Below, one piece after another: positions 43,761-52,733 of a DNA stretch of 64,000 nt. Under the pieces are notes generated by a model. It did no database searches. It saw only the letters and a program-made list of their open reading frames with translations, and was not told where the DNA came from. The number at the start of each line of letters is the position of its first letter. Within the stretch, counting starts at the first letter, position 1. Source of the DNA: Antarctobacter albus. Lineage in GTDB: Bacteria; Pseudomonadota; Alphaproteobacteria; Rhodobacterales; Rhodobacteraceae. The position numbers were made by a program, and so were the translations under genes. Where the stretch lies: the NCBI RefSeq assembly GCF_900101505.1, contig NZ_FMZI01000002.1:124001-188000 (forward strand). Reading direction: 5' to 3'.

Positions 43761-44329
43761 GGAGGCCTCGTTTCGCGGTTTGTTTTGTATCTTGCGCCGG
43801 CCGTCCGCAGCGCGCTCGGAAACTTCTCAACTGGGGTGATCGTGAGCCCGCGGAAAATCTCGCCACGATTCTTTTCCCAGTCTCGAACCGTAGAGCGGTC
43901 AACTTCAAAAGCTTCCGTAACACTTTTTATGAATGATCTGTCGGATATTCTCGCCGCACGCGCGTGCTCGATATAACTGAGCGCGGTAGCGATATCCCGT
44001 CGCTCCGGAGGAGAACGAGACGGATGGCCGCCGGCGTTGATATCCTGCACGATTAGGGGAATGCGCCCGGCAGCAAAATGTTCGGCAAGCCCTGCAGCTC
44101 GGCCTATGGCTGCGCCGGGGAAAGGATACAGTGGGACACCCTTCCCCGGCTGCCCGAGCGAACGAAAGTATTCCGTCAAGACCATGGCGAGGGCTTCAAA
44201 CCACTCCCTTGCAAGTAGCTCGCGTCGCGCCGGTCCAAATTCCTTCGAGTCGTTGGAGGCCTTCTTGAATGCCTCTTCCTCTTTTCTCAACAAATCCGCC
44301 CAACGCTTTGAGCGTTCTGTTTCAATCAT
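43757..44329 (-). CDS. 190-aa putative HTH protein between int and alpA
   Basis: Charged helical N-terminus (RSKRWADLLRKEEEAFKKAS, ARRELLAREWFEALAMVLTEYF), then a stretch IPLIVQDINAGGHPSRSPPERRD, and a helix-turn-helix-like end (SFIKSVTEAFEVDRSTVRDWEKN). The C-terminal HTH suggests a DNA-binding regulator. No specific family is recognised. It may be the repressor of the element. The stop overlaps the palindromic region ahead of alpA. Confidence 0.6.
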   Translation of the reverse strand: MIETERSKRWADLLRKEEEAFKKASNDSKEFGPARRELLAREWFEALAMVLTEYFRSLGQPGKGVPLYPFPGAAIGRAAGLAEHFAAGRIPLIVQDINAGGHPSRSPPERRDIATALSYIEHARAARISDRSFIKSVTEAFEVDRSTVRDWEKNRGEIFRGLTITPVEKFPSALRTAGARYKTNRETRPP

Positions 44330-44523
44330 TTTGCCACTCCCAGTCTAACCAGGTTTGTATCCAACACTTGATACCTGAGCAGGAAACCCACCCATGCCGC
44401 CATCATGTCGCGTCGCCGGTCAACGTCAGGAATTCCAGCGCCCGCGCGGCCATTTCATCGCGTTGCCGCAGGTTACGTATGAGAGGGGCATGTGGCATTG
44501 CCGCGCGTGCAGTGCAGAGAAGC

Positions 44524-45684
44524 TCACAGTGTCAAGCTTCCTAAGGCTGACAGAGCCGCGTCGCTAGACAGATGCCCATAATGGCGCTCGATCATCTCCG
44601 CGCTGGTGCCTGAGATTTGCGCAATTGTCAGAAGTGGAAGCCCTGCGCTTACGAGGTCGGTAATGGTGCTGTGCCTCAAGGTGTAGGCCGTGGCTCCCTT
44701 TGGCAGACCAGCAGCTGCTATTGCAGACGCAATTGGTGATTTCCAACTGTCCTTGTTCCATGCTTTGCCGTTAGCCCGCATGAATAAGGGGGCATTGGGA
44801 TGCTTGTCCATTGACTTTTCCGCAAGGAGTCTGGCGGCCTCTGTGGGCAACTTGATACGGCGCGGCTTGCCTGTCTTGTCCTTACCGATAGAGAGTTCGG
44901 CAGTACGCCCATCGAAGTCGCCGGCGGTCAATGCGGCCATCGCGCCTGGACGCAGAGGCAGGAGGCAAAGCGCCCTCACAAAAGGTGCAGCTTCAGGCGC
45001 ACAGCACTCCACCAACTTTCGGCGTTGGTCCCGGTCAAGATAGAGAGTTCGCCGACCATTGGCATTTGGAAATGGTTTCAATCCTTCCTGCCAAGCGGCT
45101 TCAGAATTGGGCGCTCCTGCAGTCAGCACCTTCGCGAGCGCTGCGCGCAATACGGCCATATCGCGATTTACAGTGGAAAGCGCACGATCACGATAGAGGA
45201 GGGCGCCGTCTTGGCCTCGGCTTGCAGCAGAAGGCCTGGCCTTGAGACGCTCCCGCCATTCGCACAGGTGACGGCGACGCAGTTTGGCCAACTTCAGCCT
45301 GGCGATTGGATCATTGTAAACGTAGCGACCGAACCTTTGTTCAGCTTCGGGACGGGTCTTTGCGTATTCGCGGCAGGCATCCGCGACCGTTTCTACTTTC
45401 GTCTGCTCAATGCCACCAGATTCTACCATTTCAGCATGTGCTTCGGCTGCTCGTTTGGCGGCGCCAAACATCTCATTGCCGGGGAGGCTGCCAAAGTCGC
45501 CCAGAGACTTCACGCGATACTTTCCGGCATCCTCATCGTAGGCGCGGGCGGTCCAAGTCCCTTTGCCCCCGCACTTGGACCGGCGGAAGCCGAGAAAGCA
45601 CCCTGCTCGAAGTCTCTGCCAGTGAGGTTCGCGTTTAACAGGCAGCTGCTCACGGGCGCCGACTTTGCTCAGATCCAATGCCAT
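44524..45684 (-). CDS. int: Tyrosine site-specific integrase
   Basis: About 386 aa from ATG 45684 (MALDLSKVGAREQLPVKREP); an ATG 22 codons upstream is possible. The N-terminal arm-binding region (GAREQLPVKREPHWQRLR...KCGGKGTWTARAYDEDAG) is followed by a SAM-like core-binding domain. Catalytic residues: Arg in LLPLRPGAMAALT, Lys in GKDKTGKPRRIKLP, HxxR-type box TLRHSTITD, and Tyr in MIERHYGHL. It abuts attR and reads inward, so it is the integrase of the tRNA-Arg island. Confidence 0.95.
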   Translation of the reverse strand: MALDLSKVGAREQLPVKREPHWQRLRAGCFLGFRRSKCGGKGTWTARAYDEDAGKYRVKSLGDFGSLPGNEMFGAAKRAAEAHAEMVESGGIEQTKVETVADACREYAKTRPEAEQRFGRYVYNDPIARLKLAKLRRRHLCEWRERLKARPSAASRGQDGALLYRDRALSTVNRDMAVLRAALAKVLTAGAPNSEAAWQEGLKPFPNANGRRTLYLDRDQRRKLVECCAPEAAPFVRALCLLPLRPGAMAALTAGDFDGRTAELSIGKDKTGKPRRIKLPTEAARLLAEKSMDKHPNAPLFMRANGKAWNKDSWKSPIASAIAAAGLPKGATAYTLRHSTITDLVSAGLPLLTIAQISGTSAEMIERHYGHLSSDAALSALGSLTL

Positions 45685-45706
45685 AGCGTTCGCCTTCCAT
45701 GCCGGT

Positions 45707-45722
45707 GTATGTAATGAGTATG
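45707..45722 (+). repeat. Candidate integrase arm-type site, right
   Basis: GTATGTAATGAGTATG matches the left copy at 23965-23980 in 15 of 16 positions and the same orientation. It lies upstream of the int start, about 100 bp from attR. Confidence 0.5.
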
Positions 45723-45820
45723 AAATACGTCCTGGGAACACCTCGGACAAGGCAGGAAGTTAAGTATTTGTGGTTAAATGGATATGTGTTCCGGTGAGGT
45801 CTGGTGGCATCCAAAATTCC

Positions 45821-45869
45821 TGCCTTCCGAAGGCAGAGGCCATAGGTTCGAATCCTTTCGGGTGCGCCA
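45821..45869 (+). repeat. attR
   Basis: 49 bases matching the tRNA-Arg 3' part (23881-23929) with two mismatches, including one in the T-arm. No tRNA 5' half is present here. Confidence 0.92.
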
Positions 45870-46382
45870 AAAAACCAAGCACCTGTGTCGAACGTCCTGT
45901 CACCGTTTCTGTAACGCGTATCAGTTTCAACGTCTTGGCAAGGGTTCCCGTCGCATCCCGCGCCGACCGGATGAGCGCTGGCAAGCGGTTTTGGCAGACC
46001 AGCCTGGCCGTTTTTCCGACTTGCGCGAATCCGGGTTCATTTTCTCTGAGCCTCGTGCCTTGAACTCGACACATGCTCCTATTTCGCCGTCGCCATGATC
46101 GTCGGTCTCTGTTCGGTCGGGGCGTGGTCGCGGGGCATCGTTCTGCGACGGATGGGACGGGGCAGCGCGGCGCGCTCACGCGGGCTTGGGGCGGCACTGG
46201 TCGTTACAGCCCGACCAGTTGGCCAACTCAAGACCTGGCCATTGGCTATCTGCCTGGACAGTTGGAAGTGGTGGCGATTGTATGGTGTTCTGCCCTGTGT
46301 CGGCCTTGTTCGGGTGCCGGCGGATGCTTGGGCGCGGCTCGACGATATGGTCATTCGGCAATTCAAATCTTGATTTGGTTGG
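45870..46382. other. 513 bp between attR and the decayed oxidoreductase cluster, no gene supported
   Basis: A 92-codon plus frame (46095-46373) exists but has no family resemblance and no clear ribosome site. Nothing else is convincing. Confidence 0.4.
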
Positions 46383-47381
46383 TCACTCGTCGAGACCCCG
46401 ATACGCTTCAAGCGGGATGGGCTTGACCGGCAGATGGGCGTTGAAGCGACCGCATTTCGCGATCGGCATACCTCTCGACGCGGCAATTCGCGCTGCGATG
46501 GTGCCTTCGCAATAGCGCCCCTGGCACGGCCCCATCCCGCTGCGGCATTCCAGCTTCACCGGGCTTGCAGAGGACATGAAGGGATTGTCGGCCAGGGCCT
46601 TCTCGATCTGACCGCTGGTGATTTCCTCGCAACGGCAGATCACGGTGTCATTCCGGCGCGACAATTCGGCGAGCGCGTTGCGACGTGGGTCGAACATCCG
46701 TTGCATGACGCCGGACAACCTCTCGGCGCTCGCGAGGTGCTTGCGGGCGCGGGTCAGATCGGTGGTTTCGAGAGGGCCGGCCAGCGAGACGGCAATGGTC
46801 AATCCCGCCATGTGCCCCTCGGCCCGGGCGCGTTCGGCCCCGGCAACGCCTGTCGGCTCGCCTGCGACGTAAATGCCCGGCGCAGTGCAGCGGAAGGTGT
46901 CATCATGTTCGACCGTCCAGCCGCCGCCGGCAGAATTCCAGATCAGGTCGCAGCCGGCCTGCCGGGCCAGTTCGGTCGACGGGGTAAAGCCGTACCCAAG
47001 GGCAAGCACCTCGGCCGGTCCGGGCAGGTCGCGGGCCAGTGCGATGGCGGCGATTTCGGCCCCGGTCGCCAGCAGCAGGCGCCGCGCGGCGATCTGACGG
47101 CCTCCGCCGGGCGTGCTGACCGCCATGCTCAGGGTTGCGGCGTCCGGATCAACGCGATCCCGCAGGACGCCAAAGGCCGTGGAGCGGAAATGCGTCTGGA
47201 TGCCGGGGTGATCCTCGAACCGTTCGATCAGGTCGCGCGCCCAGCCATAGGGCCGGTAGGTGCCGTGCCGCGTTCCCCATTCCGCGGGCGGGCGGCGAAA
47301 GATCTGTCCACCCGCCCGGGCCTGTTCGTCCGCGACCGTGACCGTCAATCCGGCCCCGACGATGACAAGATCGCGCATCAC
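46383..47381 (-). pseudogene. Decayed FAD/BFD oxidoreductase (HcnB / opine oxidase A type)
   Basis: 332 aa in an open frame, but two large in-frame losses are apparent. At the N-terminus VIVGAG runs straight into LTVTVADEQARAGGQIFRRP, so about 15 residues of the FAD-binding GxGxxG helix are missing. In the middle, LLLATGAE joins IAAIALARDLPGPAEVLALG, losing about 110-130 residues that hold the NAD-site fold. Intact relatives are about 460-480 aa. The C-terminal BFD-like [2Fe-2S] region (CRCEEITSGQIEKAL, CRSGMGPCQGRYC) is preserved. Almost certainly inactive. Starts within the stop of the 94-aa ferredoxin-like gene. Confidence 0.75.
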
Positions 47382-47662
47382 GACCCCTCCTGCGCTCTGA
47401 CGTCCATTCCCTCACGCACATCCGTCAGGCAAGCGCGGACCAGCGGGTGCCCGTCGACGCGGACGGCACAGTCGAAACGGGTGCCCATGTTGCAGAACGG
47501 CAGGCGCGGTTGACCTTGGCGGGTGATCCCGAAGGCCGGGATGCCTGCCGCCAGCAATGCGGCGGCCAGTGTCTCGCCCGTGTGGCCGGTGATCGGTGCG
47601 CCGTCGAAGGTGAACCGGACTTCCGGGCCGCGCGGCGTTTCCATGCAAATGGCTTTGACCAT
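47378..47662 (-). pseudogene. HcnA-like [2Fe-2S] protein with a lost cluster cysteine
   Basis: 94 aa, length normal. The plant-type ferredoxin loop reads FCNMGTRFDCAVRVDGHPLV then RACL. In HcnA and sarcosine/opine oxidase homologues the pattern is C-x4-C-x2-C...C; here the second Cys is Arg (codon CGT, one base from TGT). That should prevent normal [2Fe-2S] binding. It forms a set with the FAD proteins on either side, all damaged. Confidence 0.6.
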
Positions 47663-47665
47663 CTG

Positions 47666-48515
47666 TCAGGTCCTCCTGTATCGGGCCGGGTCGAAATTCG
47701 ACAGGTCCGTTTCCGGTGTCCGGCCCGACACCAGCGCGGCCAGCGCCTCGGCAAAGCTGGGGCCGAGTGTGAAGGCCGATCCGCCGGTGGCGACGAAGGC
47801 GCCGGGCATGTCGGGCACCGGGCCGACCAGCGGCAACTGGTCCTCGGTCACGGTTGTCGTGCCGACCCAGCCGCGGATCGCGGGGACCCGGGCGAGTTCG
47901 GGCAGGACGCGGATCGCCATATCGGCATTGCCGGCCAGCGAGGCCGGCAGAAGCTCGGGCTTGACCGAGAAATCTGGGTCGCCAACCGCATCACGGATCA
48001 GCCGCGCGGGCCAGCCGCCACCGATCAGCACGTTGCCGTCCAGCGCCTGTTTCAGGGACAGCCGTCCGCCGGCGTGCTGGACCAGATGCGGGATCAGCTT
48101 CGGGACCTTGCGCGTCACCGTCATCATCAGTGCCAGCGGGATGGTCGGCAGATAGGCGCCATCATCGCGCCGATCCGCGTGGTCCAGACGCCTGCGGGGA
48201 TTACGATGGTCTGGGTGCTGACCGCTTCGGTCGCGCCGTCCGTCTTCAGGGTCACACGCCAGGCCGTGCCGCTACGGGTCAGGTCGGTGACCTCGGTCCG
48301 GGTGCGGATCTCTGCCCCGCACTTCTTCGCGGCGCGGGCGATCGCGGGGCCAGCGGTGCGGGCGTCGGCCTTGCCCTCCAGCGGCAGAGGGCCGCCGCGA
48401 TCACGCGATCCGAAAGATAGGGCGCGATGCGGTCGATCTCGGCCCGGTCGATGACCCGGTTGTCGAGGCCCCAGGCGCGCTGATCGGCCCCTTCGCCAAG
48501 GCAGGGCACCGTCAG
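47666..48515 (-). pseudogene. DadA/HcnC-type FAD oxidase, frameshifted
   Basis: The C-terminal part (RLSLKQALDGNVLIGGGWPA, IRGWVGTTTVTEDQLPLVGP, GAFVATGGSAFTLGPSFAEA) is in one frame to about 48127. The middle part (GKADARTAGPAIARAAKKCG, VSTQTIVIPAGVWTTRIGAM) is in a second, and the upstream piece (LTVPCLGEGADQRAWGLDNR, AEIDRIAPYLSDRVI) in a third. The N-terminal FAD Rossmann motif is gone. At least two frameshifts and a 5' deletion; inactive. Confidence 0.8.
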
Positions 48516-48700
48516 GCCAGCACCTCGCCGGGGTTTGCGACCGCCAGCGCCATGTCGCCGGGATGCTGTGGCGCGCCCGTGGCATCGGTGGCGCATTGAC
48601 CCGACAGGGTCAGGACGCGCGTTGCCCCGGTGACTTCGCGGGCATGGGCGAAACCGAAGCCGTCCTGCCATGTCCACGGGTTTATTTCTCTGGTGTCCAT
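48512..48700 (-). pseudogene. RidA-family protein, truncated
   Basis: 62 aa from ATG 48700. The N-terminal half of RidA/YjgF is clear (INPWTWQDGFGFAHAREVTG, RVLTLSGQCATD, PQHPGDMALAV), but the frame ends after GEVLA, about half the normal 125-130 residues. The second half, with the conserved Arg of the imine-hydrolysis site, is lost. It leads the decayed oxidase cluster; RidA usually removes reactive enamines or imines made by such oxidases. Confidence 0.75.
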
Positions 48701-48945
48701 TGGTGTCCTCACTGTTGTCATGACGTTTGGGGCTTGCCGGTCTTGCGCCGGCCCGCTCTTCACCCGGCCTGCGTGCCGTGGGGGGAAGGCTGCGACGACG
48801 CCTATTGTTCAGGAGGATAAAGTTGCAATAAATGACCGTATTTCGCGGATCGTGGTGCGATAAACGCAACGAAAAACCATGATTGTCAGTATCCTGATGG
48901 GTGCTGTCAAAATCGGCGGCTCCGACGCCTGACAAGGAGACCGAC

Positions 48946-49857
48946 GTGAAGCTGGATGATCGCCGGATAGCCCTTCTTTACGAGGCATGGCGCCACGGCT
49001 CCATGCGCGCTGCGGCCGACGTGCTGGACCTGGCCCCGTCTTCCATCAGTCGCCAGATCGCGCGCCTGGAAGAGGAAACCGGTGCCAGCCTGATCGAACC
49101 TGGCCGCCGCGAGATCCGTCTGACGGAGGCCGGTCACGCGGTGATGGACTATTTTCGGGCGCGCCGGGCCGGTGTCGATGAACTCGAAGGCCGCCTTCAG
49201 GACCTGTCTTCCGGCCGGTCAGGCCATGTCCATCTGGCGCTAGGCGAAGGGTTCCTGGGACCGGCTCTCTACGACACGCTTGACAGTTTCATGGACGGGT
49301 TTCCCGGCATGACACTCTCTGTCAGTGTGACCGACACCACGCAGATGGTGCGCCTGCTTCTCGAAGACGAGGTGCATTTCGGACTTGGCTTTCATTCCCT
49401 GTCCCATCCGCAGATCGTGTCGCGCTATCGCGCGCCGGTTCCGTTGATGGCGATCATGCGGGCGGATCGCCCCTTGGCCCGCCGCGAGAGTATCGGTTTT
49501 GACGCGCTGTGCCGCGAACCGTTGGCCTTGATGGGGCAGTCATTCCGGATCCGCCAGATGCTTGACGCCGCTGCCCTGGACAGCGGGCACAGCATCGCGC
49601 CCGGGTTCACCAGCAATTCCATCGCACTGCTGACCCGGACGGCCGTCGCGGGCCGCGCGCTGACGGTGCTGCCGGCTTTCAGCGTCAGCGCGGAAATCGC
49701 ATCCGGCACTTTGGCAGGCGTGGCCATCGAAGCGCCGCAACTCCAGGCCGTCTACGTTCACCTGCTGGCCCGGCGAAACCGGGTGTTTCCCCCGCATCTC
49801 GGCAGCCTGATCGAGCAGATCCGGACCCGGTTGCTTCCATCGGCCCTCAAGGCGTAG
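48946..49857 (+). CDS. LysR-family transcriptional regulator
   Basis: 303 aa, intact. The GTG at 48946 follows AAGGAGA by five bases. The N-terminal HTH (LYEAWRHGSMRAAADVLDLA, SSISRQIARLEEETGASLIE) and the periplasmic-binding-like effector domain (GHVHLALGEGFLGPALYDTL, ALTVLPAFSVSAEI) are typical. It is divergent from the decayed RidA/oxidase cluster and was probably its regulator; with those genes broken its targets are now unclear. Confidence 0.92.
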   Translation: MKLDDRRIALLYEAWRHGSMRAAADVLDLAPSSISRQIARLEEETGASLIEPGRREIRLTEAGHAVMDYFRARRAGVDELEGRLQDLSSGRSGHVHLALGEGFLGPALYDTLDSFMDGFPGMTLSVSVTDTTQMVRLLLEDEVHFGLGFHSLSHPQIVSRYRAPVPLMAIMRADRPLARRESIGFDALCREPLALMGQSFRIRQMLDAAALDSGHSIAPGFTSNSIALLTRTAVAGRALTVLPAFSVSAEIASGTLAGVAIEAPQLQAVYVHLLARRNRVFPPHLGSLIEQIRTRLLPSALKA

Positions 49858-50574
49858 GCAGTCAGGGCCGCCTGGCAAAAGGCCCACATCGGTTTGGCAA
49901 AATGCTGTTTTGCCTATGGTGCTCGATACCTTCGCGGACCCGTCCATGTCGCGTTGTGGGGCACGCAGTGGCCTGACGACGGCGCAATACCCGCCACCAG
50001 GATCGGATCGCCAAGCGATCTTGCCGCCCTTTGTGACGACCGCGCAGCGTGTCATCCGGTCGGTCGGCGGCTTGCCGGCCCTGAAACCTTGTCGGAGAAA
50101 TACTGCCACCAAAATTCTCCTGTCGAAGTCCCGGGACAGGAGGTTTCGGATGTGTTCGATAGGACGGGCCAGCCTGCCTCGGGCGTGGATTCCGGCAAGA
50201 ACGGCGAAACGCGTGCCGTGCTGGATCCGGAGGGATTGCGGTTCTATCGCAAGATGCGCGAAACCGTCAGGCGCAGGGCGGATGGTTTGCCGATGGGTTA
50301 ACGTGCGGCCTTGGTCGGTTTGTGGGGCCGCGCCGAAGCGCGGCACTGTCCACACGGGTCTGAACGGCTCATGGAACCGGGCCGGCACTACGGGTTCCGG
50401 ATCTGCGCCACGAAAGACTGGAAGGCCCTACGCAACTGGGCTTTGGAGGCCGTCCTCGACCAGTGAAGAGGCCCTTGCTGCCCCGCCCTGCACGAAATCT
50501 GCACAACTTGCGCGCAAGCCCTGCACGCAGCCAGGTCCATCCTGATCCCATTCCAAAACACGGGAGAGTGGGAC
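49858..50574. other. 717 bp with no recognised gene
   Basis: A plus-strand frame 49894-50301 (135 codons) continues after its TAA in the same frame to a TGA near 50466, reading GRHYGFRICATKDWKALRNW then ALEAVLDQ. It may be a decayed gene, but nothing is recognisable. No RNA gene is seen. Confidence 0.4.
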
Positions 50575-52059
50575 ATGGACAGGCAATTGAGTATTCCCGG
50601 GCTGCCACACGCATTGGCAAGAGACGGCTGGTGGCTTGACGAGGGCGCAGCCCCGCCAGCGCAGGGCGACGGCGGGTCCGGCCCTGCCGGGGTGCGGTTT
50701 CCGCGGCGGGTGGCGGCGGTCCTGACCCTTGTGGCGCTGGCGGACTTTCTGTTCTGGGGCAGGGCGCCGGGCCTTTCGGTGGTGATCTTTGCCGCGGCGA
50801 TCCTGGCATGGGGTCTGCAGGGGGCCGGTGCATGGTGGCGCCCGGTGGGGCTGTTCCTGGTCGCGGCCCTGCCGGCGGTCGATCATCTGCAGCCGCTCTC
50901 GCTGGCCTTCCTGCTGGTCGGGCTGGGAGGCGCGCTGACCTGGGCGCATCACCCGGCGGCGCCGATTGCGGCGCTGTCGTCCGCCACGGGCGCCTTTCTG
51001 GGGCGGTTGCCTGTGGCCTGGCTGGCACAGCTTGACCCGCGCCGCCTGTTTGCCTTGCCCGCTGTCCTGGCGGAGGCGCCGGTTCCGTTGGCGCGCAAGG
51101 TCTTGCGCGACTGGGCCTTGCCGCTGGGCGGCGCATTGGTGCTCGTGGCGCTCTTGATGCAGGCGAACCCTGTGTTGGCGCAGCTTGTGCAGATCGACCT
51201 GGATCTCTGGCAAATGGCACGGCGCCTTGTCTTCTGGGGCGGGATCGCGGTGTTGGTCGGCCCGTTCCTGGCGCCGGTGCCGCCGTGCGACCGGGCGACC
51301 CGCGGCCTTGTGATACCGTCGATTGCGCCGGGATGGCTCAACCCCGGATCCGTCCTGCGCGGCCTGGCGGTCTTCAACCTGCTGATCGCGGTACAAAGCC
51401 TTACCGATGTCTCGATCCTGCTCGGGGGCGCCGATCTGCCCGAAGGGATGACCCTGGCCGAATACGCGCATCGCGGCGCCTATCCGCTGTTGGCTGCGGC
51501 GGTGCTGGCCGGTGCATTCGCCCTGGCGGCGCGGCCTTTCCTGGGCGAACACCGCCTGATCCGGCCGCTGCTGCTGCTTTGGCTGATGCAGAACATGGTG
51601 TTGTGCGGGGCGGCAGCGCTGCGTCTGGACCTCTACATCGAGACCTTCGGGCTGACCTACCTGCGGCTGCACGCGCTGATCTGGATGGCGCTGGTGGCGG
51701 CGGGGCTGGGACTGGCGCTATGGCAGGTGCTGCGGGCGCGGTCGAATCGCTGGTTGCTGGTGCGGGGCGGTGTTCTGGGGCTGGCGACGCTGTACCTCTG
51801 CGCGATGGTGAATTTCGCCCAGGTGATCGCGGCACAGAACGTGACCCGGGCAGAGCCGGACCTGCGGTATCTCTGCGGTCTGGGTCCGATGGCCGCAGGG
51901 CCGATCGTCGAAAGCGGCCTGGGCCGGGTCATCGGGCGTTCGGTCCATTTGGGGCCGTGCCGGATCACTCGTCCCGAGGTCGAGGACTGGCGGGGTTGGG
52001 GCTTTCGCAGCTGGCGCGCAAGCCGTTATGTTCAAGGCGTGATGGTGGAGCGGCCCTGA
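50575..52059 (+). CDS. DUF4173 multi-pass membrane protein
   Basis: 494 aa. A soluble 45-residue start is followed by about eleven to twelve hydrophobic helices. The conserved C-terminal core (FGLTYLRLHALIWMALVAAG, YLCAMVNFAQVIAAQNVTRA) is typical of DUF4173. The ATG follows GGGAGAG. The stop overlaps the response regulator start (TGATG), so a three-gene unit with the two-component system is likely. It may be the sensory partner or output of that system; its function is not known. Confidence 0.82.
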   Translation: MDRQLSIPGLPHALARDGWWLDEGAAPPAQGDGGSGPAGVRFPRRVAAVLTLVALADFLFWGRAPGLSVVIFAAAILAWGLQGAGAWWRPVGLFLVAALPAVDHLQPLSLAFLLVGLGGALTWAHHPAAPIAALSSATGAFLGRLPVAWLAQLDPRRLFALPAVLAEAPVPLARKVLRDWALPLGGALVLVALLMQANPVLAQLVQIDLDLWQMARRLVFWGGIAVLVGPFLAPVPPCDRATRGLVIPSIAPGWLNPGSVLRGLAVFNLLIAVQSLTDVSILLGGADLPEGMTLAEYAHRGAYPLLAAAVLAGAFALAARPFLGEHRLIRPLLLLWLMQNMVLCGAAALRLDLYIETFGLTYLRLHALIWMALVAAGLGLALWQVLRARSNRWLLVRGGVLGLATLYLCAMVNFAQVIAAQNVTRAEPDLRYLCGLGPMAAGPIVESGLGRVIGRSVHLGPCRITRPEVEDWRGWGFRSWRASRYVQGVMVERP

Positions 52060-52733
52060 TGAAGATCCTGATCGTGGACGACGATCCCCGCCTGCGTGAA
52101 CTGGTGCGGCTGGCGCTGGAACGGGCGGGCCACGCGGTCATCACCGCCGGCGACGGGCAGCAGGCGCTGACCCATGCCGCGCGCGAGGCGCCGGACCTCG
52201 TGGTGCTGGACGTGGGTCTGCCCGAGATGGACGGGTTCGAGACCTGCCGCCGCATCCGCGCGCGATCCGAGGTCCCGATCCTCTTTCTGACCGCGCGGGA
52301 TGACGAGATCGACCGCATTCTCGGCCTGGAACTGGGGGCCGACGACTATGTGACAAAACCCTTCAGCCCGCGCGAACTGGTCGCGCGGGTGGGCGCGATT
52401 CTGAAGCGCACCGCGCGCGGGACCGTTCCGGCACGGCTGGAACGGGGGCGCTTGTCGCTCGATTGCCATGCGCGGCTCTGCCGCTTTGGTCCCGCCGAGA
52501 TCGCTCTGACCGCAACCGAATTCGGCCTCCTCGCGCGGCTGATGCAGGAGCCCGCGCGCCTGACGCCGCGCGCCGACCTTGTCGCCGCGCTTTGGGGGGC
52601 GCAAAGCGCGGTGTCGGACCGGACGCTGGACAGCCACCTTCGCAACCTGCGCCGCAAGCTTGCCGAGGCCGGCTGCGCCGAGGCGGTCGAGACGGTGCAC
52701 GGGCAGGGGATGCGGATGGGGCCGTGTCGATGA
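52059..52733 (+). CDS. OmpR-family response regulator
   Basis: 224 aa. Receiver domain with acidic pocket and phospho-acceptor ([35 protein letters not shown], Lys in [11 protein letters not shown]), then a winged-helix DNA-binding domain ([40 protein letters not shown]). Coupled on both sides: ATG overlaps the DUF4173 stop, and its TGA overlaps the kinase start. Confidence 0.95.
   Translation: MKILIVDDDPRLRELVRLALERAGHAVITAGDGQQALTHAAREAPDLVVLDVGLPEMDGFETCRRIRARSEVPILFLTARDDEIDRILGLELGADDYVTKPFSPRELVARVGAILKRTARGTVPARLERGRLSLDCHARLCRFGPAEIALTATEFGLLARLMQEPARLTPRADLVAALWGAQSAVSDRTLDSHLRNLRRKLAEAGCAEAVETVHGQGMRMGPCR

Noticed and set aside
45821-45869. Possible second tRNA-Arg gene
   Set aside because: Only the 3' part is present, with a T-arm mismatch and no acceptor or D-arm; it is attR.
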